Below the pieces are notes generated by a model, which worked only from the letters and a program-made list of their open reading frames with translations, was not told the DNA's origin and made no database searches. From NCBI GenBank assembly GCA_003281335.1, contig QCCG01000005.1, forward strand, positions 37,494 to 101,493: DNA of 64,000 bases, given 5' to 3'. Source of the DNA: Prochlorococcus sp. AG-347-K19 (GTDB lineage Bacteria; Cyanobacteriota; Cyanobacteriia; PCC-6307; Cyanobiaceae). Positions 17,138 through 26,025 of this stretch are shown here, in pieces. The first letter of the stretch is position 1, and each line of letters begins with the position of its first letter. The translations under genes and the position numbers were made by a program.

Positions 17138-18292
17138 TTATTTAAAGGGTATAGATTTATTTTCAATATCAATTTCCATCTTAGTTTGTTTATTAACTTC
17201 ATTTAGCCAAGGATGAATTATATTTTCCATATTTTTATCAAACCACTTATGCAAGCTAATGGTGCTTTTCGCAAAAAACCCCCTCCTTCTTTTATGTTTC
17301 CCGCCTGCTCCAGGATCAAACAAATGGATACTATTTTTTATTGCCCATTCAATTGGCTGGTAGTAGCATAATTCAAAATGTAAATTAGATATTTCTTCTT
17401 GACTACCCCAATATCTACCCCATAAGTTGTTTTTATTTTTAACGCACATCGACATAGCAAAAATTTCATTTGAATCATTTTTTGATGCGCTAAAAAGTAA
17501 AAGATTTTTTTTATTATCAAGAATTTTTTCGAAAAATGTAGGAGTTAAATATTTACTTCCCCAGACTCCCCACCTTGAACAATGCTGTTCATAAAAATCA
17601 TGCATTTTTTCGAGTATTTCTTTGTTGATATCAATTTCATTAAAAATTTTTATTTTAATATCTTGTTTAGTAATTGATTTCCTCTCTTTTTTTATATTTT
17701 TTCTCTGATTAGAGTTAAATCTTGAAAGAAAATCATCAAACGTTTTTTCGCCATTACTCCTCCATTCACTGCTGGAATTTATCCATTCATGGTATCCCAA
17801 AGATTTAAGATGATCCCCCCAGCTTTCATCAATATATAAAAAATTACAACTTAAAATTTTGTTTGTAATTGCGAAGCTTTCGATATGGTTTATGAGTAAA
17901 TTTGTAATTTCTTTCTTATCTTCATTTTTTTTATAAAGAAATTGATATCCATTTACAGGACTATAAGGACTCATCCCAATTAATTTAGGATAATAATTTA
18001 AATTCAGCTCTTGAGCCAATCTTGCAAATGATTGATCAAAAATGAATTCTCCATAGCTATGATTTTTTAAAAAAAGTGGAGCAATTCCTAATATTTCTTC
18101 ATTTTTATAAGCAACAAAATATAGAGGTTGCCAACCAGTTTCTCTTGAGACACTTTTTGATATTTCAAGGTTTTTAAGCCAAATCCATTCATAGAATGGA
18201 TTATTGATTTCATTTGTTAATTCATTCCATATCTCCTTGGAGATTTCCTTGATTGACAATTTGACTTCAACTTTATGTATTTTTTGGTTCAT
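17138..18292 (-). CDS. FemAB-like/GNAT acyltransferase family protein (DUF482)
   Basis: This 384-residue soluble protein carries two motifs typical of the COG3146/DUF482 family of putative peptidoglycan or amino-acyl transferases. These are NSNQRKNIKKERKSI near 192 and FDPGAGGKHKRRRGF near 325, both rich in basic residues. The family has a duplicated GNAT fold like FemAB proteins. The acceptor is not known, and some members are seen in other cell-envelope contexts. It follows the RibD-like gene by 17 bases on the same strand. The start is ATG at 18292. Confidence 0.82.
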   Translation of the reverse strand: MNQKIHKVEVKLSIKEISKEIWNELTNEINNPFYEWIWLKNLEISKSVSRETGWQPLYFVAYKNEEILGIAPLFLKNHSYGEFIFDQSFARLAQELNLNYYPKLIGMSPYSPVNGYQFLYKKNEDKKEITNLLINHIESFAITNKILSCNFLYIDESWGDHLKSLGYHEWINSSSEWRSNGEKTFDDFLSRFNSNQRKNIKKERKSITKQDIKIKIFNEIDINKEILEKMHDFYEQHCSRWGVWGSKYLTPTFFEKILDNKKNLLLFSASKNDSNEIFAMSMCVKNKNNLWGRYWGSQEEISNLHFELCYYQPIEWAIKNSIHLFDPGAGGKHKRRRGFFAKSTISLHKWFDKNMENIIHPWLNEVNKQTKMEIDIENKSIPFK

Positions 18293-18309
18293 TTATTATT
18301 GAATCTATT

Positions 18310-18960
18310 TCAAATTTTTTTGTAATGAATATGGATTTCATTATTCATTAAATTTTTAACTGATTTTATTTCCCATAGTCTTTTGAGATTAAAAATCTCA
18401 TTTGTTTTTTCTGGAGGGATCCATGTATATTTACCTCCAATAATTTGTGGAATTATTGTAATTTTTATATCTGTTATTAGATCCTCCTTTATGAATGAAT
18501 TTATAAGTTTTGCACCTCCTAAAAGAGCTAGATCATTTATCCCTTGTTTTTTAAGTGAAATTAAAGTTTTACTCCATGAATCTTTGAAAAAGAGTTGTTT
18601 CTCGAAGTCATTATTTGAAGAATTATCAACTTTACTTGAGCTTATTAGCCATCTTCTAATTGGTTGACGAAAGTATTTCCAATTACTGTTAAATTTTTTG
18701 CTATTTGAAGCAACTATAGAAATTGGTTGTTTTTTTGATATTGTTACTTCGTCATTACCATTGAGATTTTTAATTAGGTAAGTTGATTGATGAGCTATTA
18801 AAGTACCTAAACCAAAAATGGTGGCGTCCACTATTGATAAGTGTTGATTTAACATTTTTTTATCTTCTTCGCTTCCAAGATGCGATTCTCCACCTCCAGG
18901 AAATGCAATTCTCCCATCAAGACTAGATGCTATAACTATTATTACTCTTGGGATACTCAA
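18310..18960 (-). CDS. RibD C-terminal-like pyrimidine/pterin reductase
   Basis: This 216-residue protein matches the reductase half of RibD, a DHFR-like NADPH fold. It shows an N-terminal strand (VIIVIASSLDGRIA), SHLGSEEDKK, a GLGTLIAHQSTY segment and a central ALLGGAKL nucleotide-binding motif. The deaminase half is absent. It starts with TTG at 18960, inside a four-base TTGA overlap with the tandem PTPS gene. Stand-alone RibD-C proteins can act in riboflavin, deazaflavin or pterin reduction. The coupling to a PTPS gene makes a pterin role attractive but unproven. Confidence 0.82.
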   Translation of the reverse strand: MSIPRVIIVIASSLDGRIAFPGGGESHLGSEEDKKMLNQHLSIVDATIFGLGTLIAHQSTYLIKNLNGNDEVTISKKQPISIVASNSKKFNSNWKYFRQPIRRWLISSSKVDNSSNNDFEKQLFFKDSWSKTLISLKKQGINDLALLGGAKLINSFIKEDLITDIKITIIPQIIGGKYTWIPPEKTNEIFNLKRLWEIKSVKNLMNNEIHIHYKKI

Positions 18961-19883
18961 GTTTGTGAGACTAAACTATTTTCAAATTTCAACTTCAATG
19001 AATTGGTTAACTTTTGATCAACATAAATTTCTGCAGCATTATTTGGGCTCTCTTGGAGTCTTATTTTGTGTAAAGTTGCACCAAGTTCATGTATTGGATT
19101 TTTAAGAATATCAGAAATATATAAAGCTATATTTTCAGCAGTTGGAACACAATTTTGGAAAAATTCGATGTCTTTATTTAAAAAAGTATGATCTAGTTGT
19201 TCAACAACCAAATCATTAATTATCTCCTGGAGCGCAGATAAGTCGCAAACCATTCCCGTTCTTTTATCAATGTCTCCTTTTACAGTTATATCGACAAGAT
19301 AGTTATGACCATGTCCATTAACTCTGGCACATTTCCCATAGATTTTTTTATTTTCATCAAAGGAAATCTCTTCTTTTGCAAGTCTATGAGCGGCTGCAAA
19401 ATGAGTTTGTACTGTTAAAAATGCTTCCATGTTTTTTCCAAAATAATCTGCCCATAAATTTGGGTTTTCATAAAGCCTTAGACTTGTAAGAGGTAAATCG
19501 TCCTTTAGACGACTCCAAATAGCCTTTACTAATGCTTCAGTTGTTGGAAGTATACCCTCTTGATTATTAACATTAAATTCAGGCCAGACATCATTTAAAA
19601 AACGAAAATCTAATTGTCCAGTAACCTTATCTTTAATAGAGTGTTTTACATCAGAGAGATTAAGTACCATTCCATCAGAGTCTAGTTCTCCACCCATTGA
19701 AACAATAAGTTCATAATTATGACCATGACCTGGTGCAATACTGCACTTTCCAAAAAGAGATAAATTTTCTTCTGGGCTTTTTTCAGGCAGCCAATAACGG
19801 TGACTAGAACTAAAGCAGGCACGTCGAGTTATGACGCATTCACGTCCTTTTCCATGAGATGGTTTGGATTGTGTAGAAGTCAT
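18957..19883 (-). CDS. Tandem 6-pyruvoyl-tetrahydropterin synthase-like protein
   Basis: This 308-residue protein is two PTPS/QueD domains in one chain (about 15-145 and 155-290). Zinc ligands are intact in both: His28, His53 and His55; then His166, His191 and His193. Each has the motif cysteine (Cys47, Cys185) followed by five residues and HGH. That spacing is like animal PTPS and unlike the three-residue spacing of E. coli QueD. The second domain keeps the catalytic Asp-His (Asp231-His232), but the first has Asp92-Phe93, so it is probably inactive and structural. It is coupled by TTGA to the RibD-like reductase. Product is likely a tetrahydropterin; the exact one is uncertain. Confidence 0.88.
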   Translation of the reverse strand: MTSTQSKPSHGKGRECVITRRACFSSSHRYWLPEKSPEENLSLFGKCSIAPGHGHNYELIVSMGGELDSDGMVLNLSDVKHSIKDKVTGQLDFRFLNDVWPEFNVNNQEGILPTTEALVKAIWSRLKDDLPLTSLRLYENPNLWADYFGKNMEAFLTVQTHFAAAHRLAKEEISFDENKKIYGKCARVNGHGHNYLVDITVKGDIDKRTGMVCDLSALQEIINDLVVEQLDHTFLNKDIEFFQNCVPTAENIALYISDILKNPIHELGATLHKIRLQESPNNAAEIYVDQKLTNSLKLKFENSLVSQT

Positions 19884-19933
19884 ACCTGTCTGCGATAATA
19901 CTATCTTAAGGTTTTAAATACGCTTTTGTCTTT

Positions 19934-20491
19934 ATGGAACAATCCATTATCGAAAAAACAGTTCATGCTATTAAGGGCAGAAGCATATTTTTAGTAGGAA
20001 TGATGGGTTCTGGTAAGTCACAAACTGGTTTAAAGCTGGCTGAATTATTGAAGTATAAATACATTGATTTAGATTCATTAATAGAGAAGTTGGCAAAAAA
20101 ATCTATCAATCAAATTTTTAAGGATGAAGGAGAAGATAATTTCCGCGAATTAGAAGCAAACTGCCTTAAAGAAACTATCAAAATTCCTTCATTAGTAATC
20201 TCAACTGGGGGAGGAATAGTTACCAAATCGGAAAACTGGGGAATCTTAAGGCAGGGAATAATTGCTTGGATAGATCTCGACAAAGATATAGCAATTGAAA
20301 GATTGAAAAATGAAATTGAAAATAGGCCACTCCTTCAGGGAAAGAATCTAAATGATTTGTATATGAGCATTTTTCAATCTAGAGAAAATTTGTATTCTCA
20401 AGCAGATTTAAGAATTCAAGTAAAAAAGGAAAATATTGAAGAAGTCGCTATGAAAATTATTAATGCAATTTATAAAGAAATAATTAGTTAA
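19934..20491 (+). CDS. aroK: Shikimate kinase
   Basis: AroK phosphorylates shikimate at O3, the fifth step of the chorismate pathway. The 185-residue protein has a P-loop (GMMGSGKSQ, about 22-30), the shikimate-site DLDSLIE near 45, a ISTGGGIV loop near 90 and the lid region with NRPLLQG near 136. An N-terminal extension of about 15 residues is polar. It is divergent from the tandem PTPS gene with 50 bases between starts, and overlaps the convergent Crr7-like gene by four bases. Confidence 0.95.
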   Translation: MEQSIIEKTVHAIKGRSIFLVGMMGSGKSQTGLKLAELLKYKYIDLDSLIEKLAKKSINQIFKDEGEDNFRELEANCLKETIKIPSLVISTGGGIVTKSENWGILRQGIIAWIDLDKDIAIERLKNEIENRPLLQGKNLNDLYMSIFQSRENLYSQADLRIQVKKENIEEVAMKIINAIYKEIIS

Positions 20492-20745
20492 TCTGGCTCA
20501 ATTCTTACTGCAAACCATTTGATAACGTATCCTAATTTTATTTCTAATTCATAAGTGCTTTCCAATAATTCTTCAAAAAATTCCTGATCAGGATCTTCTA
20601 TATTTTGATATATTGTTTGTGTTTCTGTCTTACTAAGCCAATTCTTCAACCATAAAATTGCTTCTTGCTTTGATACAATTTTTTCCTTTGAATCTGGCTC
20701 TAATAATACATAATGATCTGATGCTCTTATTAGTGGATTTGACAT
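20488..20745 (-). CDS. Chlororespiratory reduction 7 (Crr7)-like protein
   Basis: This is an 85-residue soluble protein. The start (SNPLIRASDHYVLLEPD) and the end (LEIKLGYVIKWFAVRIEPD, in parts) resemble the CRR7 family of cyanobacteria and chloroplasts, which is needed for chloroplast NDH complex accumulation. Other NDH genes are numerous in this window. Its ATG (20743-20745) lies one base from the start of the divergent gene at 20747, so its promoter must lie inside that gene. It overlaps aroK by four bases. The family call is by eye. Confidence 0.6.
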   Translation of the reverse strand: MSNPLIRASDHYVLLEPDSKEKIVSKQEAILWLKNWLSKTETQTIYQNIEDPDQEFFEELLESTYELEIKLGYVIKWFAVRIEPD

Positions 20746-20746
20746 A

Positions 20747-21454
20747 ATGAAAATTCTTCTTGGATTAATTCTTTGCTTGGTTTTTCAAGGAATCTTTCTA
20801 GAAAGTTCTTTTGCTCTAGTAGATTCTAACGTACGAGAGTTTTTGGAAAATCGTGTAAATCAATGGCCAGAATTATATTTGCCAAATTTTAAATTATCGG
20901 ATACTTCTAAGGATTTAATTTATCCTAAATGGTTCGAGGGTAATTGGCTTGTTACTTCTCAAGATATAGTTAATGATTCAGAAGAGCCAGTTATTTATAA
21001 AGTAAATTTCTTTAAGAATGATTCAGATTTAATTGTTGGTAATCGTGCAAAAAATTCTGAATCTATTGGAAAGGCAATATTTGGTGAAACCTTAATCAAA
21101 GTTGTAAATGATCCTCAATCTATTAATAATCAAATTACTTATTTAAAAGATGATTTTTATATTGATTCAAGAATTACAGGGAGAAACCAGATCCAAGATA
21201 ATGATATTTTTTTCGCAGATGAGCTAGTTATACAGACAGCACATAAGCCAAGTGCTTCAAGGATTAATCAGGTAGAGACCATTAGTAAATTTCAAAAATG
21301 TTCCGAAGAAATATTGGAAGTTGATAATTCAATCAAACCATCAATCTGTGGAGTGCAATATGTTGCTTCTTATGGTTCAAAAGTTGGTGATCCTTCTATT
21401 CATGCTATCAAAACAAATAAATATAAATTGAAGTTTGAATTTATTGAGAGTTAG
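20747..21454 (+). CDS. Exported/lumenal protein, DUF6816-like
   Basis: This 235-residue protein begins with a clear signal peptide (MKILLGLILCLVFQG then an Ala-Leu-Val region near 23-26), so it is exported to the periplasm or thylakoid lumen. The mature part is beta-rich, with a conserved-looking YPKWFEGNWLVTS near 64 and two cysteines near 186 and 201. It resembles the DUF6816 family of cyanobacteria and chloroplast lumens, which I hold only moderately. The start codon is one base from the divergent Crr7-like start. The end overlaps the convergent GST gene by 14 bases. Confidence 0.7.
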   Translation: MKILLGLILCLVFQGIFLESSFALVDSNVREFLENRVNQWPELYLPNFKLSDTSKDLIYPKWFEGNWLVTSQDIVNDSEEPVIYKVNFFKNDSDLIVGNRAKNSESIGKAIFGETLIKVVNDPQSINNQITYLKDDFYIDSRITGRNQIQDNDIFFADELVIQTAHKPSASRINQVETISKFQKCSEEILEVDNSIKPSICGVQYVASYGSKVGDPSIHAIKTNKYKLKFEFIES

Positions 21455-22166
21455 CACTAAAAAGATATTCTTCTAAGTTATTCCTCCACATAAAAAGATT
21501 TTCTAAATAAGGGTTATTTATGTATTCTTGGCTCCCCTCTCCTGAAAGAATTGGTCCTGCAGACTTTGGAAATTTAATAAGAGATAATTGAGCAGCAATT
21601 GAAATATCTGCAATTGATAAACTATCTCCAACTAAATATTTCTTGTTGATCAAGGATTTTGATAAAGCTTCCAGTAATTTTTGGAGTTCTAAATTATCTT
21701 TAGAAGACAAAACTACATTAGAAATTTTACTAAGATTTTCAAAAGGTAATTTATCAACAATACTTTTAACTGAAGAAGGTATTTCATCTGGAAGTAATGC
21801 AGTTCTTAGCTGTGGATTTTCTATTGCAGATTTTATTAAAGCTTTTCTACAAGTTGTAGCCATTGTAGTATCTGCCCAGTCTTCAATTAGTTTGCATTGT
21901 GCAAATAATATTGGATCATCCGGAAAAAGTGGATTGTTTTCATTTTTTTTGTCTATATATTCGCAAATAGTTGAAGAGTCATTAATAACTTGATCATTAC
22001 TATCGACTATTATAGGTACTTGTTTTTGACCTGATAATTTAAAGATTTCAAATTGGCCTATTCCAGGTGTTACTTCTTCAACTCGATATTGTAGTTTTTT
22101 TGCATGAAGAGCCATTCTTGTTTTTAAACAAAAAGCACTATGCCTAAATTGATATAATGTAATCAT
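21441..22166 (-). CDS. Glutathione S-transferase family protein
   Basis: This 241-residue protein has an N-terminal thioredoxin-like GST domain (about 1-78). It begins ITLYQFRHSAFC, has the cis-proline segment KQVPIIVDS near 50 and the glutathione-contacting DSSTICEYID near 64. A helical C-terminal domain (about 90-225) follows, including ADISIAAQL. It most resembles cyanobacterial GSTs of unknown substrate. It converges with the exported protein gene and stands alone on its strand. Confidence 0.87.
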   Translation of the reverse strand: MITLYQFRHSAFCLKTRMALHAKKLQYRVEEVTPGIGQFEIFKLSGQKQVPIIVDSNDQVINDSSTICEYIDKKNENNPLFPDDPILFAQCKLIEDWADTTMATTCRKALIKSAIENPQLRTALLPDEIPSSVKSIVDKLPFENLSKISNVVLSSKDNLELQKLLEALSKSLINKKYLVGDSLSIADISIAAQLSLIKFPKSAGPILSGEGSQEYINNPYLENLFMWRNNLEEYLFSANSQ

Positions 22167-22220
22167 GCTGTTTAATGTTTGTTAAAACTTAGCTAAAAAA
22201 GTAATCTATTTGTGGAGCTG

Positions 22221-22430
22221 ATGGGCGAATTTTTCTCTAATGTTGCGAGATATCCAAAGTATTTGATATCTATCATTGTTGGGGGACTTGTTGCTTTGCT
22301 TGAACCTTTATTCAAGAATAGATCAAATCCACTCACAATAGTAGGTTTGATATCTTCTGTCTTAAGTGCTTTCATAACTGTTTATTTTGTCTTGCAAGCG
22401 ATGACAAACCCAATAAATTTACAACCATAA
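22221..22430 (+). CDS. DUF751/Ycf33-like membrane protein
   Basis: This is a 69-residue protein with two membrane helices (about 10-30 and 40-62). The opening GEFFSNVARYPKYLIS is typical of the DUF751 family, which includes plastid Ycf33. I start at ATG 22221 because GGAG lies five bases upstream; an in-frame GTG at 22212 would put the GGAG inside the gene. Its stop overlaps the rbfA start by one base (TAATG). No function is established. Confidence 0.8.
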   Translation: MGEFFSNVARYPKYLISIIVGGLVALLEPLFKNRSNPLTIVGLISSVLSAFITVYFVLQAMTNPINLQP

Positions 22431-22822
22431 TGCCAAATAATTACCGTCTTGCAAAAGTTTCTTCTCTTTTGAAGAAAGAAATAACTCTTATTTTGCAGAA
22501 TGATTTAGAAAATGATCTTATTAGAGATCATTTCGTCAATATTTCTAAGATTGATTTATCAGGTGATTTGCAACACTGTAAAATTTATATAACCTCAACT
22601 GCTCAAGAGAAAGTGAGGAAAGAAATTGTATCAAACTTGAATACTGCTAAAAGCTCTATAAGGCATAGTTTAGGAAAAAGAATTGAGATGAGAAGAGTTC
22701 CAGAGATAATTTTTAAAGACGATATTGTTCTTGATAAAGGATTATCAGTCTTGAAACTTCTCGATGAATTAAAAAATAAAAATCAAAATCATAATGTTGA
22801 GGATAAGGATGCCAAAAGTTGA
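22430..22822 (+). CDS. rbfA: 30S ribosome-binding factor A
   Basis: RbfA helps 16S rRNA 5'-end maturation and late 30S assembly. The 130-residue protein has the typical start (RLAKVSSLLKKEITLILQ), a KH-like fold with KIDLSGDLQHCKIYIT near 40-55, and the RMRRVPEI-like segment (EMRRVPEI) near 85. It is translationally coupled to the DUF751 gene upstream and overlaps the hemD start downstream. These three genes look like one operon, which is a common picocyanobacterial order. Confidence 0.95.
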   Translation: MPNNYRLAKVSSLLKKEITLILQNDLENDLIRDHFVNISKIDLSGDLQHCKIYITSTAQEKVRKEIVSNLNTAKSSIRHSLGKRIEMRRVPEIIFKDDIVLDKGLSVLKLLDELKNKNQNHNVEDKDAKS

Positions 22823-23606
22823 TCTACCCCTTGATCAAAGAAATATAATTATTACTCGATCAAAAGAAGGCATATTGGATATAAAAAAGATATTCATAAG
22901 CAAGGGCGCTAATGTATACGATTTACCTGCAATAAGTATTACTGATCCTGATGATTTGAATCCTCTTGATGAAGCCTTAAATCAAATAAATGATTTTCAT
23001 TGGATTATTTTTTCCAGTAGTAATGGGATCAAATTTGTGGATAAAAGACTTAGATACTTTAATAGTTCATTAAAAGAATGTTCTAAAAAAACAAAAATCG
23101 CCGTAGTCGGAGAAAAAACCTCAAAAACTCTTGATGATTTTGGGATTAAGGCTGATTTCATACCTCCAGAATTTGTTGCTGAAAGTTTAATTGATAATTT
23201 CCCAGTATCTGGTTATGGACTTCGAGTTTTTGTACCAAGAGTTCAAACAGGTGGTAGGGATTTAATTGCAGATCAATTTAGAAAGGCTGGTTCTCGTGTA
23301 TTTGAGGTTGCTGCATATGAAACTAGATGTCCTAAATCAATTCCGGAAGAAACAATTGATATTATTTCTAATCGAAAAGTCGATGCGATTATTTTCTCAA
23401 GCGGTAAAACCGTAGTAAATGCTGCTTTTTTACTAGAAAAAAAACTTGGTAAACAATGGTTAGAATATTTTGAACAAATTAAATTATTAACTATTGGACC
23501 TCAGACAACAAAAATATGTAACAAGATTTTTGGAAGAGTTGATAGTCAGGCACAAAAATATACTTTTGAAGGACTACTAGATGTAGCAATTAATATTTTT
23601 AATTAG
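22809..23606 (+). CDS. hemD: Uroporphyrinogen-III synthase
   Basis: HemD cyclises hydroxymethylbilane to uroporphyrinogen III, the branch point for haem, chlorophyll and corrinoids. It is a two-domain protein of about 265 residues. Visible family features are NIIITRSKEG near the start, IFSSSNGIKF near 70, AVVGEKTSKTL near 98 and IIFSSGKTVVNA near 195. The start is set at ATG 22809 because GAGG lies about seven bases upstream. The ATG at 22794 is possible but has no such site. It overlaps rbfA by 14 bases and converges on the SRPBCC gene with an eight-base overlap. Confidence 0.92.
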   Translation: MPKVDLPLDQRNIIITRSKEGILDIKKIFISKGANVYDLPAISITDPDDLNPLDEALNQINDFHWIIFSSSNGIKFVDKRLRYFNSSLKECSKKTKIAVVGEKTSKTLDDFGIKADFIPPEFVAESLIDNFPVSGYGLRVFVPRVQTGGRDLIADQFRKAGSRVFEVAAYETRCPKSIPEETIDIISNRKVDAIIFSSGKTVVNAAFLLEKKLGKQWLEYFEQIKLLTIGPQTTKICNKIFGRVDSQAQKYTFEGLLDVAINIFN

Positions 23607-24069
23607 AAAAATTTTTTTTATAGTTCTTTTCAACTAAATCTTTGAACCTATCAATATTTGTTTGTAATTCGTTTGTAACCATTTTTCCTAAAATATTTTC
23701 TTCCATAAACCGAGCAATCATTTTTGGTAGTTCATAAGTAATTGCTAAATTTACTGTTGTGATTTGATCAGTTTTACTTTCGAAAACTACTGATCCCTCA
23801 GTTGGTAAACCTCCTATTGATTTCCATTTAAGTTTGCTTTTTTCAACCCTTTCTGTAATTTGAGCTTTCCATTTAAACCTAAAGCCATTTGCAGCTAAAG
23901 TCCATTCTGTTAAATCTGGTAACGTATTCGTTTCTTCGTCAACTGTTTTTACAGATTCAATCCAGCTCATCCAAAGTGACATTGAGTCTAAATCGCTCCA
24001 TGTGTCCCATACATTTTCAAGAGGCGCATTAACAACTGTTATTACGTCATGTTTTAGCCAAGTACCCAT
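23599..24069 (-). CDS. SRPBCC (START-like) cyclase/dehydrase family protein
   Basis: This 156-residue soluble protein has the START/polyketide-cyclase fold signature: an N-terminal strand then NAPLENVWDTWSD near 15-27, alternating strands, and a long C-terminal helix from about 120. The fold makes a hydrophobic pocket for lipids or pigments. It lies three bases after the zeta-carotene desaturase gene on the same strand, so the two are almost surely co-transcribed. A role in carrying or shielding a carotenoid is plausible inference; no ligand is shown by the sequence. Confidence 0.83.
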   Translation of the reverse strand: MGTWLKHDVITVVNAPLENVWDTWSDLDSMSLWMSWIESVKTVDEETNTLPDLTEWTLAANGFRFKWKAQITERVEKSKLKWKSIGGLPTEGSVVFESKTDQITTVNLAITYELPKMIARFMEENILGKMVTNELQTNIDRFKDLVEKNYKKNFSN

Positions 24070-24072
24070 TAA

Positions 24073-25527
24073 TTAACTTACTGCAAGATTTTTTGCTAAC
24101 TCTGCTTTCTTCTCTAAAATTGCCGCGGCAGCTAAATGACCACTCATTGTAGCTCCCTCCATAGAGTCTATATAATCTTGTTTTGTATAACTACCAGCCA
24201 TGAAGAAATTAGATATAGATGTTTTTTGATCGGGTCTGAAAGGTTCCATACCGGGAGCTTCTCTATAAAGTGATTGTGGAATTTGTACCACGTTACTCCA
24301 AAGCAATTTAAGGTTTTTTGAGGTTGGGAATAAACGGCGAACCTCTTTATCAATCTCTTTTGTAATTCTTTCTGTGGATCTTCCCATCCATCTATCGCCA
24401 GGAGTTAAAACACATTGGAGAAGCGATCCCATATCTTTTTTTCTATAGTCTGCTGGACTTGCTAGTGCTAAATCAGCAAAACAACTGAAAGAGGCATCAG
24501 CAGAATAAAGAAGGTTATCTAGTCCAATTGGTTCGTTTCCAGTATTATCTTTTTGTAATTCAGTAACCCAACCGTCATATCTTAATTGGATTGTGGCAAC
24601 AGCTACAGCTCTAAGTTTTTTTAAACCTTCAAATTCTTTAAATTGATACCATTCTTTTGGAATTATTTTTTTTATTCCAGGGACATCACAGGCAGCTAGA
24701 AATTTATCTGCAAACACTGCCTTAATTCCTTCAGGAGAAGATATTTTTAATTGATTTACTAAATAAGAGGAAGATTCCTTTTCATAAATGATTTCTTCTA
24801 CCTTATGGTTAAGATGTATTTTTGCTCCTTTTTTTGTGATGTAGTCGACGATAGGTTGCGTTAACCACTTATGTGGGGAACCTTTTAAAAGATTAAGTTT
24901 TGAGGCTTCTGTTTTTGAAGCAAACATCATGAATATAGTTAGCATGCATCTTGCTGAAATATCTTTGCAATTAATAAAACCTAATGCATATGCGATAGGA
25001 TCCCACATTCTTTCTAAACTTTTTTCGCTTCCACCATGGTTTAAAAACCATTCTTTAAAACTAATTTTATCTAGATCTCTAATTATTTTCATTGCGCCTT
25101 CATAGTCTATCAATCCTCTAACGATTGGACTTGTTCCTAAAGCTAAGGCATTTCTGAACTTATCTACCCAAGTAAGTTGTTCGGTGGTAAAAAAAGCTTT
25201 AAGTCCGTTAAAAGGAGCACCTAAAGGGAATCTGAAGTCTAACGATTTTAAATTACCACCATTATTGATAAATAGATGAGTATGATCTTTCGGGAGTAAA
25301 TTGTCTAGAGCTCCCACTTTTTTCATTAATTTAAAAAGATTTGCATAATTGTAAAAAAATACATGTAAACCCATTTCTATGTGGTTGCCATCCTTATCTT
25401 CCCAACTACCTACTTTACCTCCCCAAAATGACCTGCTCTCGTAAATTTCCACTTCGTGGCCTTCATCAACTAAATTGACTGCCGCTGTAAGACCAGCTAA
25501 TCCAGAACCAACTATTGCAATTTTCAC
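24073..25527 (-). CDS. crtQ: Zeta-carotene desaturase (plant type)
   Basis: CrtQ/ZDS introduces two double bonds into zeta-carotene on the way to lycopene, passing electrons to plastoquinone. The 484-residue protein starts with an FAD motif ([15 protein letters not shown]) and the [10 protein letters not shown] segment, and ends with a carotenoid-desaturase motif ([14 protein letters not shown]) near 460. Cysteine-containing [12 protein letters not shown] near 188 and the RCDV-like AACDVPG near 277 fit the ZDS branch better than PDS. An SRPBCC gene follows by three bases. A second desaturase, Pds, is at 48290. Confidence 0.92.
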   Translation of the reverse strand: MKIAIVGSGLAGLTAAVNLVDEGHEVEIYESRSFWGGKVGSWEDKDGNHIEMGLHVFFYNYANLFKLMKKVGALDNLLPKDHTHLFINNGGNLKSLDFRFPLGAPFNGLKAFFTTEQLTWVDKFRNALALGTSPIVRGLIDYEGAMKIIRDLDKISFKEWFLNHGGSEKSLERMWDPIAYALGFINCKDISARCMLTIFMMFASKTEASKLNLLKGSPHKWLTQPIVDYITKKGAKIHLNHKVEEIIYEKESSSYLVNQLKISSPEGIKAVFADKFLAACDVPGIKKIIPKEWYQFKEFEGLKKLRAVAVATIQLRYDGWVTELQKDNTGNEPIGLDNLLYSADASFSCFADLALASPADYRKKDMGSLLQCVLTPGDRWMGRSTERITKEIDKEVRRLFPTSKNLKLLWSNVVQIPQSLYREAPGMEPFRPDQKTSISNFFMAGSYTKQDYIDSMEGATMSGHLAAAAILEKKAELAKNLAVS

Positions 25528-25626
25528 TTTTTCTTAAAATTATAACAAATCAAGTTTGGATAACGTTTGTTCTATGCATCCTATCGATTAAGTTTTTATA
25601 TTATGAATAGTAGAAACCCCTTGTTT

Positions 25627-26019
25627 ATGGAAAATGTAGAAGTTAAACAGGAAATTAAAAATTCTGATGATGGCAAAGGTATCTTAATTACGAATGATGC
25701 TATAGAACAAATTTCAAATTTATTGAAGGGCCAAAGTGATAAAAAAGCACTAAGGGTAGGAGTAAGATCTGGCGGATGTAGTGGGATGAGTTATACGATG
25801 GATTTTATAGGAACTGATGAAATAAATCCCGATGATAAAGTTTATGATTATTCATTAAAAGCTGATCAAAGCTTTCAAGTTGTTTGTGATCCCAAAAGTC
25901 TTTTATATATTTATGGAATGCAGTTAGATTTTAGTAAGGAATTAATTGGAGGTGGCTTTAATTTTGTAAATCCCAATGCCTCTCAAACTTGCGGTTGTGG
26001 AAGCTCTTTTGCAGTTTAA
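25627..26019 (+). CDS. A-type iron-sulfur carrier (IscA/SufA/HesB family)
   Basis: This is an A-type Fe-S cluster carrier that passes clusters to apo-proteins. From ATG 25627 it is 130 residues with the three conserved cysteines: Cys51 (SGGCSGMSY), Cys122 and Cys124 (TCGCGSSF). I prefer 25627 over ATG 25603 and TTG 25567 because the upstream residues are not typical, but no Shine-Dalgarno decides. The TPR gene begins seven bases after the stop. Such carriers serve photosystem I and NDH, both of which need many clusters. Confidence 0.9.
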   Translation: MENVEVKQEIKNSDDGKGILITNDAIEQISNLLKGQSDKKALRVGVRSGGCSGMSYTMDFIGTDEINPDDKVYDYSLKADQSFQVVCDPKSLLYIYGMQLDFSKELIGGGFNFVNPNASQTCGCGSSFAV

Positions 26020-26025
26020 TAAATA

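Noticed and set aside
22794..22808. ATG 22794 as the hemD start
   Set aside because: GAGG sits inside this short extension at the right distance for ATG 22809, which also gives a more usual N-terminus.
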